The position numbers and the translations under genes were made by a program. This document shows positions 27,314 to 36,829 of a stretch of DNA of 64,000 bases, one piece after another. This stretch comes from Gammaproteobacteria bacterium (lineage in GTDB: Bacteria > Pseudomonadota > Gammaproteobacteria > Pseudomonadales > Pseudohongiellaceae): contig JAHEGE010000002.1 in NCBI GenBank assembly GCA_024639905.1, forward strand, positions 62,001 through 126,000, read 5' to 3'. A model generated the notes under the pieces. It was not told where the DNA came from and did not search any database. It was given only the letters and a program-made list of their open reading frames with translations. Within the stretch, counting starts at the first letter, position 1. Every line of letters starts with the position of its first letter.

Positions 27314-28644
27314 TGAACCCTAAGCGCATGCCCCAAGCCCTTCTCTCCGCTTTTTTTCTCGTAGCCGCGCTACTAAGCCTGTCCGCACGCGCAGAGTTGA
27401 GCATCCAAATCACGCAGGGCATCGACAATCCGATTCCCATAGCGATCGTTCCCTTTTCATGGGAAGGCAGCGGTGTATTGAGTGAGGATATTGCCGAAAT
27501 CGTCACCAGCGACCTGCAGCAGGTCGGTGAATTCCGGGCGCTGTCACCCTCGAATATGTTAGCGATGCCGCGGGAGGAGAGGGAGGTTTATTTCCGTGAC
27601 TGGAACGTGCTGGCGCAGGACTACCTGCTTGTCGGTAAGATTCAACGCTCACCGGGTAGCGCCTTGGTGCAGGTGCAATATGAATTCTTTGATATTAATC
27701 GCGAAATTAAACTAGCCGGTGAGGTGCTGACAGGGGATGCGTCGCAGCTCCGCGACATAGGGCATGAAATCAGCAACGTCGTCTTCGAACTCGTCACCGG
27801 GATGCGCGGTGCGTTCACTACCGAAATATTGTATGTGGTGAGCGATTACATCAGCCCCGAGTTGAGCTATTTTCGCCTCGAAAAATCGGACTACGATGGC
27901 CGACGAGCGCAAGTGCTGCTCGAGTCGCGTGAGCCGATTATGTCGCCAAGTTGGTCACCTAACGGCCAAGACATCGCTTATGTGTCGTTCGAGACCGACC
28001 TGCCACGCATATACACGCAGAATATCGCTACCGGTCAGCGTCGCCAGATCACCAATTACCCCAACATCAACAGCTCGCCAGTATGGTCGCCCGATGGCAC
28101 AAAGTTAGCGATGGTCTTATCCAAAGACGGTAGCCCTGACATCTATGTGCACGACCTTCTGAATAATCAGCTTACACGCATCACCGATCATCCGGCGATC
28201 GACACCGAGCCGGCTTGGTCGCGCGATGGCCGTTCATTGGTGTTTATGTCCGACCGCACCGGCCAGCCGCAGATCTATCAGATTGAGATAGGCGCCAGCA
28301 CCTACGAGGTCGAGCGTCTGACCTATGACTGTTTCCATTGTGCGAAGGGGCAGTTCTTGCCAGATGGAGTCAACCTCGTTCATGTGCGACGCGAGACGCG
28401 GCAGAGCCCGCAGTATCAGATTGCCATCATGAATACCGAGACCCTTCGGGTTATCTCGCTAACCTCGACCTCACTGGATGAGTCGCCAAGTGTCGCGCCC
28501 AATGGCAGCATGATTATGTACGGCACTAAATACAATGGTCGCGGCGTGCTCGATGCGGTCTCGATCGACGGTAGGGTTAAGTTTAGACTGCCGTCATCGC
28601 AGGGTGATGTCCGTGAGCCAGCATGGTCGCCTTTTCTTAATTAG
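27313..28644 (+). CDS. tolB: Tol-Pal system protein TolB
   Basis: Periplasmic protein that shuttles between Pal and OmpA-type partners during cell constriction. The 443 residues have a signal peptide (LLSAFFLVAALLSLSARA), an N-terminal alpha/beta domain (NPIPIAIVPFSWEGSG) and a six-bladed propeller with SPSWSPNGQDIAYVSFE-type repeats (SPVWSPDGTKLAMVLS, EPAWSRDGRSLVFMSD). The start overlaps the tolA stop. Confidence 0.96.
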   Translation: MNPKRMPQALLSAFFLVAALLSLSARAELSIQITQGIDNPIPIAIVPFSWEGSGVLSEDIAEIVTSDLQQVGEFRALSPSNMLAMPREEREVYFRDWNVLAQDYLLVGKIQRSPGSALVQVQYEFFDINREIKLAGEVLTGDASQLRDIGHEISNVVFELVTGMRGAFTTEILYVVSDYISPELSYFRLEKSDYDGRRAQVLLESREPIMSPSWSPNGQDIAYVSFETDLPRIYTQNIATGQRRQITNYPNINSSPVWSPDGTKLAMVLSKDGSPDIYVHDLLNNQLTRITDHPAIDTEPAWSRDGRSLVFMSDRTGQPQIYQIEIGASTYEVERLTYDCFHCAKGQFLPDGVNLVHVRRETRQSPQYQIAIMNTETLRVISLTSTSLDESPSVAPNGSMIMYGTKYNGRGVLDAVSIDGRVKFRLPSSQGDVREPAWSPFLN

Positions 28645-28850
28645 GCAGAATGTGGCTCTCGGGCCATGGCTGGGGAATAAGAGAGAAAGTTTTCGGCATG
28701 ACCGCCGATCTTAAAGATTTAGAGGTTGAGGATTTTGAGGGTGAGCTAGGCGCTTACCCCTTGCGGTCCGCATCACTAATTACACACAACTCGTTTCATA
28801 CAACCAAGTCCACTAAGCGAAGTGAGACAAACATCACAGGATTAATCGAT

Positions 28851-29393
28851 ATGCGAGTCAGCAAACAAGTAGTGAAGGGCGCAGTCCTGGGCTTTGCCCT
28901 GATGAGCCTAGCGGCATGTAAGTCTTCGAGCGACGCCGAATCGGACGTGGTCGACGCCGGTATGGGCACGGAATCGAGCGCATCTTCAGCGTCATCTGCA
29001 CAGGCGAGCGGTGCGGGAACTAGTGGCCGCCTCACGCAAGAGCAGATCCAGGCTGAGAATGCGCTACGCCAGACAGTCTTTTACTTTGACTTCGATATTG
29101 CAGAATTCCGCGGTGCCGACCGTGAAACGCTGATGTATCACGCCCGTGATCTCGCTGCGAACCCAAGCAAGCGCCTGCGCCTCGAAGGGCATGCCGACGA
29201 GCGCGGCACGCGGGAATACAATCTCGCGCTCGGCGAGCGTCGCGCCAATAGCATCCTCAACTATCTTATCGTCAATGGCGCTGCACGCTCGCAGATAGAA
29301 GTGGTCAGCTACGGTGAAGAGCGTCCGGCGATGACGGGACAGTCCGAGACTGTGTACAATCGCAATCGTCGTGTCGAAGTCGTTGCAAGGTAA
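28851..29393 (+). CDS. pal: peptidoglycan-associated lipoprotein Pal
   Basis: Outer-membrane lipoprotein that binds peptidoglycan and TolB. From ATG 28851 it has 180 residues: signal and lipobox LAAC (Cys23), an Ala/Ser linker, and an OmpA-like domain (VFYFDFDIAEFRGADRETL, LEGHADERGTREYNLALGE and RRANSILNYL). The gap after tolB is long (206 bases) and stays open in the pal frame from an ATG at 28650. I reject that start because it would bury the lipobox. Confidence 0.94.
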   Translation: MRVSKQVVKGAVLGFALMSLAACKSSSDAESDVVDAGMGTESSASSASSAQASGAGTSGRLTQEQIQAENALRQTVFYFDFDIAEFRGADRETLMYHARDLAANPSKRLRLEGHADERGTREYNLALGERRANSILNYLIVNGAARSQIEVVSYGEERPAMTGQSETVYNRNRRVEVVAR

Positions 29394-29429
29394 TTGTGGC
29401 GAGACGCAAGCAATCACATTCACGAAAGG

Positions 29430-30194
29430 ATGAGTCTCTTGGCAATGCCCCGCCTGCTTGATACCTCTGCCGCGCAGCGCTTTGTCGCAGCCGCGTTAAC
29501 TATCGCTCTTATTATCGCGAGCTCTGCCGTGGCGGCCCAATCCAGTGACGGTCTTGCGCTGTTGCTCGAGCAGAATCAGCAGCTGCAAGCGGAAATTCAG
29601 GCGCTGCGTCGCCAACTCGATGAGCAAGGCTTCGAATTGAAGAAGCTACAGCGTGACTCACTGAATCGGTACACGGATGTCGATCAACGGCTCAGTGACC
29701 TAGAGTCAGGAGCGCCTGCGGTTACGGCTACGCCGGCTGCGCCAAAGTCAGCTAGGCAGGCTCAGACGCAGGAACCGGCCGCTGCATCACCGCGTGCGCG
29801 TGGGACGCTAGAGCCGGCAGTGTTAAGCGAACAGCAACTTTATCAGATGGCTTATGACTCGGTGATTAATAGCCAGTTCGAGCGATCGATCGCAGAGTTC
29901 GATCAGTACCTAAGTCTCTACGCGAATGGTCGCTTCGTCGCCAACGCGCATTATTGGAAAGGGCAAGCCTACCTCTACTTAGATCGCTTTGAGGAGGCTC
30001 GCGCGGCTTACGACATTATCCTCGATCAGTACCCTGACTCGAACAAGCTGCCCGATGCGATGTACGGCCTCGGGCTTGCCTATCAGGGCATGGGGAACGT
30101 CCAGCGCGCGCGCCAACTGCTGACTGACATCAAGCGCCGCTTCCCTAATACGGGGGTCGCAAACTTAGCTGATACTCGACTCCTGTCGCTATGA
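29430..30194 (+). CDS. cpoB: cell-division coordinator CpoB (YbgF)
   Basis: Periplasmic protein of the Tol-Pal operon that coordinates peptidoglycan synthesis with outer-membrane constriction. It has a signal peptide (FVAAALTIALIIASSAVAAQ), a short coiled coil for trimerisation (LEQNQQLQAEIQALRRQLDEQ), a Pro/Ala linker, and three TPRs (YDSVINSQFERSIAEFDQYL, HYWKGQAYLYLDRFEEARAA, MYGLGLAYQGMGNVQRARQL). The start is uncertain: ATG 29430, ATG 29445 and an upstream TTG 29394 are all possible. It overlaps queE by four bases. Confidence 0.92.
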   Translation: MSLLAMPRLLDTSAAQRFVAAALTIALIIASSAVAAQSSDGLALLLEQNQQLQAEIQALRRQLDEQGFELKKLQRDSLNRYTDVDQRLSDLESGAPAVTATPAAPKSARQAQTQEPAAASPRARGTLEPAVLSEQQLYQMAYDSVINSQFERSIAEFDQYLSLYANGRFVANAHYWKGQAYLYLDRFEEARAAYDIILDQYPDSNKLPDAMYGLGLAYQGMGNVQRARQLLTDIKRRFPNTGVANLADTRLLSL

Positions 30195-30844
30195 CCGCGT
30201 CGGTGAGCCTCCGCCTTACGGAGATATTCCATTCTCTGCAGGGCGAGGCGCGCAGCGTCGGCAGGCCCACGGTGTTTATCCGTCTTACCGGCTGCCCACT
30301 GCGCTGCCTTTACTGCGACACTGCCTATGCCTTCGAAGGGGGCCAGCAGCATTCACTTGACTCTATTTTGGCTCAGGTCGCTGAATACGGCGCGGAATAC
30401 GTCTGCGTGACCGGAGGCGAGCCGCTTGCGCAGCCGGCCGCGCTGCCGCTTATGCAAGCGTTATGCGACAAAGGCTACCGCGTATCGATAGAGACGAGTG
30501 GTGCAATGTCCATTGCCGAGGTCGACGAGCGTGTCTCCATAGTGCTCGACCTTAAGACGCCCGCGTCCGGCGAATGCGACAGGAATTTGTACTCTAATTT
30601 GCCGCTCTTGCGGGGCAAGGATCAGGTTAAATTCGTGATCTGCGATCGGGGCGATTATGAGTGGTCTAAGTCTATGGTGCAGATGCACGATCTCGTCGCC
30701 TGCGTCGATGATGTTCTGTTCTCGCCTTCGTTCGAGCAATTGCCTGCGGCGACGCTCGCCGAGTGGGTTCTCGAGGATAGGCTGCGTGTACGTATGCAAA
30801 TGCAGCTACACAAACAAATTTGGGGCGAAGAGAAAGGGCGTTAG
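30191..30844 (+). CDS. queE: 7-carboxy-7-deazaguanine synthase QueE
   Basis: Radical SAM enzyme making 7-carboxy-7-deazaguanine from carboxytetrahydropterin, in the queuosine pathway. The 217 residues have the short cluster motif Cys35-x3-Cys39-x2-Cys42 ([15 protein letters not shown]) and the SAM-binding [12 protein letters not shown]. The start overlaps the cpoB stop by four bases (ATGA), and queC begins 29 bases later; queD is about 19 kb away. Confidence 0.95.
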   Translation: MTASVSLRLTEIFHSLQGEARSVGRPTVFIRLTGCPLRCLYCDTAYAFEGGQQHSLDSILAQVAEYGAEYVCVTGGEPLAQPAALPLMQALCDKGYRVSIETSGAMSIAEVDERVSIVLDLKTPASGECDRNLYSNLPLLRGKDQVKFVICDRGDYEWSKSMVQMHDLVACVDDVLFSPSFEQLPAATLAEWVLEDRLRVRMQMQLHKQIWGEEKGR

Positions 30845-30873
30845 TCCACTCGGCGAGAAGAAAGGTTTTGGTC

Positions 30874-31554
30874 ATGGATCATGAAAAGCGTGCAATCGTC
30901 CTCGTGTCTGGGGGGCTGGATTCCGCAACTTGCCTGGCAATCGCGCAGGCCGAAGGCTATGCGTGTTACGCGCTGAGTTTCGATTACGGCCAGCGCTCGG
31001 TCAGTGAGTTGCGCGCCGCCGAGCGTTTGGCAGAGGCCGCGGGAGTCGCGGAGCATAGGACGTTGCCCATCGATATGGGCGCAATCGGCGGCTCTGCGCT
31101 CACGGATCGCGCGATCGCCGTGCCTGAGGAGGAGACCGAGGGGATTCCGGTAACTTACGTTCCCGCGCGCAATACAGTGTTTCTGAGTTATGCGCTGGCT
31201 TGGGCCGAGGTCGTTGAAGCCGATGCGATTTTCATCGGGGTCAATGCGCTCGACTATTCTGGGTATCCTGATTGCCGTCCAGAATACATTAACGCGTTTC
31301 AGGCATTGATGGACCTCGCGACGAAAGCCGGGGTCGAGGGCGACACTATCGAGCTGCGCACCCCGCTGATAGACCTCACCAAGGCTGAAATCATCGAGGT
31401 CGGGCTACAGCTGGGTGTCGACTACTCCGCAACGGTTTCGTGCTACCAGGCAGATGAGCAGGGACGGGCTTGCGGGCTTTGCGACAGCTGTAGGCTGCGC
31501 AAGAAGGGCTTCGCAGATGCCGGCGGCGAAGATCCTACGCGTTACCGTGAATAG
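30874..31554 (+). CDS. queC: 7-cyano-7-deazaguanine synthase QueC
   Basis: Converts 7-carboxy-7-deazaguanine to preQ0 with ATP and ammonia. ATG 30874 is chosen because AAAGG lies eight bases ahead and the earlier in-frame start is inside queE; this gives 226 residues. The PP-loop is SGGLDS (12-17). Zinc ligands are Cys190, Cys200, Cys203 and Cys206 ([17 protein letters not shown]). It is the last gene of the long tol/que operon before tRNA-Lys. Confidence 0.95.
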   Translation: MDHEKRAIVLVSGGLDSATCLAIAQAEGYACYALSFDYGQRSVSELRAAERLAEAAGVAEHRTLPIDMGAIGGSALTDRAIAVPEEETEGIPVTYVPARNTVFLSYALAWAEVVEADAIFIGVNALDYSGYPDCRPEYINAFQALMDLATKAGVEGDTIELRTPLIDLTKAEIIEVGLQLGVDYSATVSCYQADEQGRACGLCDSCRLRKKGFADAGGEDPTRYRE

Positions 31555-31591
31555 TCTTCGCTTCAATGACGGAAAAAGTGGCGATTCGGGC

Positions 31592-31619
31592 TTGTCTTTT
31601 TTTCATTTGATAGTAGTAT
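31592..31619 (+). promoter_or_regulatory. candidate promoter of tRNA-Lys
   Basis: TTGTCT (-35), 16 bases, TAGTAT (-10), with a start expected near 31626, seven bases before the mature tRNA. Each hexamer matches consensus at four positions, so this is moderate. Confidence 0.45.
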
Positions 31620-31632
31620 ACCGCACCTTCAC

Positions 31633-31708
31633 GGGCCGTTAGCTCAGTCGGTAGAGCAGTTGGCTTTTAACCAATTGGTCGTGCGTTCGAGTCGCACACG
31701 GCCCACCA
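31633..31708 (+). tRNA. tRNA-Lys (anticodon UUU)
   Basis: A 76-base cloverleaf with CCA encoded: acceptor stem GGGCCGT/ACGGCCC, D-arm AGCTCAGTCGGTAGAGC, anticodon loop CTTTTAA (TTT at the wobble set), and T-arm GTGCGTTCGAGTCGCAC. It is a substrate of the MnmE/G-MnmC wobble modification; mnmC is in this window. Confidence 0.97.
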
Positions 31709-31817
31709 TTTTCCCCGTGACCCGTAAGCGCCCTGAGCAATCTTGCTCGGCGGCGAATTGCTGACCCCACAGCTTACTCTTGGTAGAATCGTCCCAACGC
31801 CTTCCAGAGAGCTCGAC

Positions 31818-32939
31818 ATGCCGTCATCTGCACAACCTCCTGCTAGCCACGATACAACGCAGCGCCTCGCTGCAGACACTCAGATAGTGCGCGCCTATCT
31901 CGATAAGATCGACAGCCGAGAAACGCAGGCAATGAGCGCAGCAGTTGAGCGCGATTATAAGCTGCGTATCCTCGATGCGCTGAAGGCGAGAGGCGCTGCT
32001 CTCGTTGCTCACTACTATACCGACCCCCTGTTGCAAGACCTCGCTGAGGAGAGTGGGGGCTTCGTTGGCGATAGCCTCGAGATGGCGCGGTTTGGGCGTG
32101 AATGCGACGAGCAGACCTTGGTCGTTGCGGGTGTGCGCTTTATGGGCGAATCGGCGAAGATTTTAAGCCCTGCCAAGCGGGTCATTATGCCGACACTAGA
32201 GGCAACATGTTCTCTGGATATCGCTTGCCCGATTGAAGAATTCTCCGCATTTTGCGACGCGCACCCCGATCGCACTGTAGTGGTTTATGCGAACACGTCT
32301 GCCGCGGTGAAGGCGCGTGCCGACTGGGTCGTCACCTCGAGTATTGCCCTGGATATCGTCGAACACCTGATCGACAAGGGCGAGAAAATCCTCTGGGCGC
32401 CAGACCGCCATCTGGGCAATTACATTCAGCGCACCACTGGCGCAGACATGCTGCTATGGGACTCGGCGTGTATCGTACACGAAGAATTCAAGGCGCGTGG
32501 GCTACGAGACATGCGGGCACTTTATCCCGACGCGGCAATTCTTGCGCATCCAGAATCGCCGAGCGACGTGTTAGAGATTGCTGATGTTGTCGGCTCGACC
32601 ACGCAGATTATCAAGGCATCCCAATCGTTGCCTCACAGCCAGTTTATAGTGGCAACTGACCAGGGGATCTTCCACAAGCTACAACAGCTTTCGCCGGACA
32701 AAGAGTTTATCGTCGCGCCTACCGGCGGCACGGAGGCGACTTGCCGCAGCTGTGCGAGCTGTCCGTGGATGGGAATGAACACGCTGCCAAGGCTGCTTGA
32801 CGCCTTGGAAGCGGCACCTGGCGCCGTGTTGAACGAGGTAGAGGTCGCGCCTGATGTGGCAGCGAAGGCGATGATACCTTTGCAGCGCATGCTCGATTTT
32901 GCGGCAGAGAATCAGCTCAAGGTGCGCGGCAAGGCTTAG
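31818..32939 (+). CDS. nadA: quinolinate synthase NadA
   Basis: Iron-sulfur enzyme condensing iminoaspartate with DHAP to quinolinate in de novo NAD synthesis. ATG 31818 (GAGAG upstream) gives 373 residues; an earlier in-frame start at 31743 lies just after the tRNA and lacks support. Visible: [20 protein letters not shown], the cluster-ligand regions [22 protein letters not shown] and [14 protein letters not shown]. Its stop overlaps the stop of bepA by four bases on the other strand. Confidence 0.94.
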   Translation: MPSSAQPPASHDTTQRLAADTQIVRAYLDKIDSRETQAMSAAVERDYKLRILDALKARGAALVAHYYTDPLLQDLAEESGGFVGDSLEMARFGRECDEQTLVVAGVRFMGESAKILSPAKRVIMPTLEATCSLDIACPIEEFSAFCDAHPDRTVVVYANTSAAVKARADWVVTSSIALDIVEHLIDKGEKILWAPDRHLGNYIQRTTGADMLLWDSACIVHEEFKARGLRDMRALYPDAAILAHPESPSDVLEIADVVGSTTQIIKASQSLPHSQFIVATDQGIFHKLQQLSPDKEFIVAPTGGTEATCRSCASCPWMGMNTLPRLLDALEAAPGAVLNEVEVAPDVAAKAMIPLQRMLDFAAENQLKVRGKA

Positions 32940-34420
32940 CCCTGAAATTCGCGCTGCTCGTCCTCAAGCGTGTTGATACGCTCTCTTAACCGCGCCTCTA
33001 CAGCGCCACCGCTGCCGTTGTCGACCTCTATGCGCAGCGCGAATTGCAATTGCTGACGCGCGTTGCGAAAGTCGCCTAAAAGGCGGAAGTATTCCGCTCG
33101 CGCCTGATGGACCTCACTGATATTACCTGCCTGTCCCTGAGTTTCCGCCAACATCGCCCACAGATGATGGTCGTCTGCTCGAGTCGCCGTATGGCGCTGC
33201 AGGACGTCCGCCGCCTCGGTGTAGTTCCGGGCTTCGATAAGCGCGTCCGCGTAGGCGATGGTCAGCGCATGATTGCCGGGATTGATTTGTAGGTGGCGAG
33301 TAAGGAAGTCGCGGGCCTGTCCGGGTTCATTCTGCTTGGTGAGTATTTCCGCCTGCGTGACGACGAAGCTTATTCGATTGGGGTCTTTGGCGAGTAGGGG
33401 CGCGAGTGCTGCGCTGGCGTTGGCATAGTTTTCAGCCTCCCAGTAGGCAATCGCTAACGCATAGCGGTTAGCGTCTCGGTCAAAAGAAGTCACACTGTTG
33501 CTCAAGGCGCGTCGAGTTTCCGCCACGAGTGCTTGTTTGTCTTCCGCGTAATGTCCGACCACCCGAGCACGGGCGATCTGATAATCGAGATTATTATCGT
33601 AGCTGCGATCGGGGTAACGAAATTCTCTGCTGCGCGCGTCGGAAATCCGTGATTCGGTTATCGGATGCGACAGGAGAAATTCGGGAGGGCGTCGGCCGAA
33701 GCGGTTGATGGCGATGAGGCGCTCGAACAACGAAGACATGCCTTGCGGGTCGAAGCCGGCGTTAAACATGGTGTCTTGTCCGATGCGGTCTGCCTCGGCT
33801 TCGTTGCTGCGACTGAAGCGGAGTTGGTTCTCCAGCGCTCGGCCCTGCGCCGCCGCCAGTGCTGCCGCACCATGTCCTGAGTCTGAGGTTGCCATCACGG
33901 CGACACTCGCGAGTATCGCTGCCATCTGAGGTATGCGGCCTGATTGTGCCTCGTCGATGCCGCGGGCGAAATGGCGTTGACTCACGTGGGAAATCTCATG
34001 GGCCATCACCGAGGCGAACTCGGCTTCAGTGCGCGCGTTGAGGAAGAGGCCGGTATTGACGCCGATTATGCCGCCGGGCGCCGCGAACGCGTTAAGCTCT
34101 TCGCTGTCTATGATCACGAAAGATAAGCGGTGATCTTGAAGTTGACTGCGGGAGGCGAGCTTATAGGTCACGCCTTCGAGATAACTATTAAGCAGTGGGT
34201 CTGGAATCGTCGGAGCACCACGCCTAATGCTGGCGAGGAATTGCTGGCCTATTTGGTATTCCTGATCGATAGAGACCGTGCCAGAAATACGGTCTCCAAG
34301 CGTTGGTAGTGCCTCCTGCGAAAGTGCCAGCGGCGCTATACTGAGGCTAATCAGCAGCCATAAGTGGCGCGCGGAGAAGGGGGTGGCAAGGGCTTGGGCG
34401 AACCGGTCGAGGTGGCGCAT
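32936..34420 (-). CDS. bepA: periplasmic M48 metalloprotease/chaperone BepA (YfgC)
   Basis: Quality-control protease and chaperone for outer-membrane proteins such as LptD. The 494 residues have a signal peptide ([16 protein letters not shown]), an M48 zinc motif HEISH in [17 protein letters not shown] with the downstream [10 protein letters not shown] third-ligand helix, and a C-terminal TPR region ([40 protein letters not shown]). It is divergent from tusA and tail-to-tail with nadA. Confidence 0.93.
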   Translation of the reverse strand: MRHLDRFAQALATPFSARHLWLLISLSIAPLALSQEALPTLGDRISGTVSIDQEYQIGQQFLASIRRGAPTIPDPLLNSYLEGVTYKLASRSQLQDHRLSFVIIDSEELNAFAAPGGIIGVNTGLFLNARTEAEFASVMAHEISHVSQRHFARGIDEAQSGRIPQMAAILASVAVMATSDSGHGAAALAAAQGRALENQLRFSRSNEAEADRIGQDTMFNAGFDPQGMSSLFERLIAINRFGRRPPEFLLSHPITESRISDARSREFRYPDRSYDNNLDYQIARARVVGHYAEDKQALVAETRRALSNSVTSFDRDANRYALAIAYWEAENYANASAALAPLLAKDPNRISFVVTQAEILTKQNEPGQARDFLTRHLQINPGNHALTIAYADALIEARNYTEAADVLQRHTATRADDHHLWAMLAETQGQAGNISEVHQARAEYFRLLGDFRNARQQLQFALRIEVDNGSGGAVEARLRERINTLEDEQREFQG

Positions 34421-34528
34421 AGTATGGCTCGAATTTCCTGATGGCGCGGCAAACAGCGCTTTAACGTCAGTTTACTCAAAAGCACCAACAATTAAAGCCT
34501 TAGATCATAGGCAATCTAGCGCAATGCT

Positions 34529-34537
34529 TGATAAAAT
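34529..34537 (+). promoter_or_regulatory. extended -10 element immediately before tusA
   Basis: TGATAAAAT fits the extended -10 pattern TGnTATAAT with one mismatch. It ends seven bases before the tusA ATG, so transcription would begin at or next to the start codon. No Shine-Dalgarno precedes that ATG. Confidence 0.4.
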
Positions 34538-34543
34538 AACGCA

Positions 34544-34777
34544 ATGACCATTGAGTGTGACACAGAAATCGATCTTAGCGGCTTGCAATGCCCCATGCCA
34601 TTGCTAAAGGCGAAGTTAGCCCTGAATGCCCTGCAATCCGACCAGATATTGAAGGTCATCGCGACCGACCCGGCCTCGGAGAAAGACTTCAAGCTGTTCG
34701 CGACCCAAAGCAATAACGAGATCGTTGGCTTCGAGAAGAACGCTGCGGCCTATTTCTACTGGATCCGCAAGGCGTAG
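34544..34777 (+). CDS. tusA: TusA-family sulfurtransferase
   Basis: A 77-residue SirA/TusA/YedF fold protein. The active-site Cys16 lies in the family motif LSGLQCPMPLLKAK. TusA relays persulfide sulfur for tRNA 2-thiouridine (s2U34) and other uses. The gene is followed by perM and dapA, a common order in pseudomonads. The ATG has no ribosome site, and an extended -10 lies only seven bases away, suggesting a leaderless message. A YedF-like role cannot be excluded. Confidence 0.88.
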   Translation: MTIECDTEIDLSGLQCPMPLLKAKLALNALQSDQILKVIATDPASEKDFKLFATQSNNEIVGFEKNAAAYFYWIRKA

Positions 34778-34803
34778 TAGCCGGCCCGATGGAGGGCCAA
34801 ACA

Positions 34804-35886
34804 ATGAAAAAGCTCGTGCATGACTTCTTCGATCGGTATTTTCATGATGAAGAGTCCATTATTCTCGTGTTGCTGCTGTCGGTGGCCCTGCTCGTACTCT
34901 TGAGTCTGGGAAACGTTCTCGCGCCACTTCTCACTGCAATCGTCGTCGCCTACTTGATGCAGGGCCTGGTCAACGTGGTCCTCAAATACGGTCTCTCGGC
35001 ACGCGCCGCGTTCGGCCTAGTCTACGCGCTATTTTTCGGACTCTTCCTCATAGGCCTTTTTTACCTTTTGCCGCGGGCGTGGGATCAGCTGCGGCGCCTC
35101 GTAGGCGAATTGCCAAATCTCCTTAGCGAGTGGCAAGCCTCTCTCATGCTGCTGCCGGAGCGATACCCCAGCCTGTTTTCTGAAGAGCAGATACAAGAAT
35201 TTATCCTAGGCGTGCGAGGTGAACTAGGCAGCTACGGTCAGTTTATCTTGGAGTATTCACTCGCCAGTATTCCCGGAATAATCAACTGGATCATTTTTAT
35301 CATCTTGGTGCCTATCCTCGTCTTCTTCGTCATGAAGGATAAGTCGCAGTTGATCGAGTGGGCCGGCAATTTTCTGCCGCGCAATAGGCCCTTGATGAGT
35401 AAAATTTGGGTGGAAATGGATCATCAGATTGCGAACTACGTGCGTGGTAAAGGTCTCGAAATCCTTATTCTTGGGCTGGCGAGTTTCTTCCTATTCGAAG
35501 TCTTGGGCCTTAACTACGCGCTATTACTCTCAGTTCTCGTCGGCTTGTCGGTGGTTGTGCCTTACATAGGCGCCACCGTCGTTACGGTGCCAGTTGCAGC
35601 AATAGCTTATGTACAGTGGGGTATGGGGGGTGAGTTTTACACGGCGATTATCGCCTACGGCATCCTGCAGCTCATAGACGGCAACGTGCTAGTACCGATC
35701 ATCTTCTCGGAGGCAGTAAACTTGCATCCGGTCGCGATCATCGCTTCCGTGTTAGTCTTCGGCGGCATCTGGGGGCTCGGCGGTGTCTTCTTCGCCATCC
35801 CACTTGCGACTTTGGTTAAGGCGGTCATTAATTCTTGGCCCAGCAAGGTTGCTCACGGCGAGCTGCAACATACTCAAGAGGGATAA
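34804..35886 (+). CDS. AI-2E family transporter (PerM-like)
   Basis: A 360-residue inner-membrane protein of the AI-2E/PerM exporter family. ATG 34804 has GGAGGG seven bases ahead. About eight hydrophobic helices are visible (ILVLLLSVALLVLLS, FGLVYALFFGLFLIGLFYLL, WIIFIILVPILVFFVM, ILILGLASFFLFEVLG, SVLVGLSVVVPYIGAT and others). The soluble stretch between helices 3 and 4 is typical. The substrate is unknown; the AI-2 name is inherited from one family member. Confidence 0.9.
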   Translation: MKKLVHDFFDRYFHDEESIILVLLLSVALLVLLSLGNVLAPLLTAIVVAYLMQGLVNVVLKYGLSARAAFGLVYALFFGLFLIGLFYLLPRAWDQLRRLVGELPNLLSEWQASLMLLPERYPSLFSEEQIQEFILGVRGELGSYGQFILEYSLASIPGIINWIIFIILVPILVFFVMKDKSQLIEWAGNFLPRNRPLMSKIWVEMDHQIANYVRGKGLEILILGLASFFLFEVLGLNYALLLSVLVGLSVVVPYIGATVVTVPVAAIAYVQWGMGGEFYTAIIAYGILQLIDGNVLVPIIFSEAVNLHPVAIIASVLVFGGIWGLGGVFFAIPLATLVKAVINSWPSKVAHGELQHTQEG

Positions 35887-35895
35887 GAGTCTTAG

Positions 35896-36819
35896 ATGAC
35901 GACTTCAACTAAATTAGCCAGTGCCCCTAAGGGCAGTCTCGTCGCCGTAGTGACGCCAATGGATTCGGCAGGCGGATTGGATCTTCTTGCTTTCGATGCG
36001 CTGCTCGATTGGCATGTGGAGCAGGGCACCCACGGCATCGTGGTCGTTGGCACGACGGGTGAGTCTGCTACGCTGAGTTCGGAAGAGCATATTGGGCTCA
36101 TAGAGCACTGTGTAAAGCGGATCGCGGGCAAGATTCCTGTCATCGCGGGGACCGGGTCAAACAATACGGCAGAGGCGTTGATGTTTACCCGTGAGGCCAA
36201 GGCGCGCGGTGCAGATGCTTGTCTATTGGTCACGCCTTACTACACTAAACCGTCGCAACGCGGGCTCTACGCTCACTTTAAGACACTCGCTGAAGGCGTC
36301 GATATTCCGCAAATTCTCTACAATGTCCCTGGGCGCACGATGTGCGACCTTGAGCTTGAGACCGTAGATAAATTGGCAGATCTCGAGAACATCGTCGGCA
36401 TTAAAGATGCGACTGGTGATAAAGAGCGAGGCCTCGCGCTCATCGCTCGATGTAGCGATAGGCTCGCCGTGTATTCTGGCGAGGATGCTCTAAACTGCGA
36501 ACTCATGCTCGCCGGTGCACGCGGCGCAATCTCTGTTACTGCCAATGCGGCGCCGGCGCAGATGGCTGCGCTGTGTACCGCGGCGCTTGCGGGCGATGCG
36601 CAGGAGGCACGGAGTATCGACCAAGGGCTGAGAGATTTGCACAGAGACCTCTTCCTCGAGGCGAATCCGGTGCCGATTAAATGGGCGCTACACCAGATGG
36701 GACGCATTGGAAGCGGTATTCGCCTGCCCTTAATGGAACTCGACGGGCAATATCACGTCAAAGTCCTAGAAGCACTTCTCGCCGCCGGAATCTCGGTTGG
36801 CAACACTGAAATTGGTTAG
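35896..36819 (+). CDS. dapA: 4-hydroxy-tetrahydrodipicolinate synthase
   Basis: Condenses pyruvate with aspartate semialdehyde, the committed step of lysine/diaminopimelate synthesis. The 307 residues form a TIM barrel with Schiff-base Lys170 (VGIKDATGD), catalytic Tyr142 (LYNVPGRT), TTGES (53-57) and LLVTPYYTKPSQRG. A 12-residue N-terminal extension precedes the family start. It is followed by bamC after ten bases, the conserved dapA-bamC pair. Confidence 0.96.
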   Translation: MTTSTKLASAPKGSLVAVVTPMDSAGGLDLLAFDALLDWHVEQGTHGIVVVGTTGESATLSSEEHIGLIEHCVKRIAGKIPVIAGTGSNNTAEALMFTREAKARGADACLLVTPYYTKPSQRGLYAHFKTLAEGVDIPQILYNVPGRTMCDLELETVDKLADLENIVGIKDATGDKERGLALIARCSDRLAVYSGEDALNCELMLAGARGAISVTANAAPAQMAALCTAALAGDAQEARSIDQGLRDLHRDLFLEANPVPIKWALHQMGRIGSGIRLPLMELDGQYHVKVLEALLAAGISVGNTEIG

Positions 36820-36829
36820 GGAATTAGCA

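Noticed and set aside
28650-28850. Upstream start for Pal
   Set aside because: It would bury the signal peptide and lipobox; kept only as an open question about the leader.
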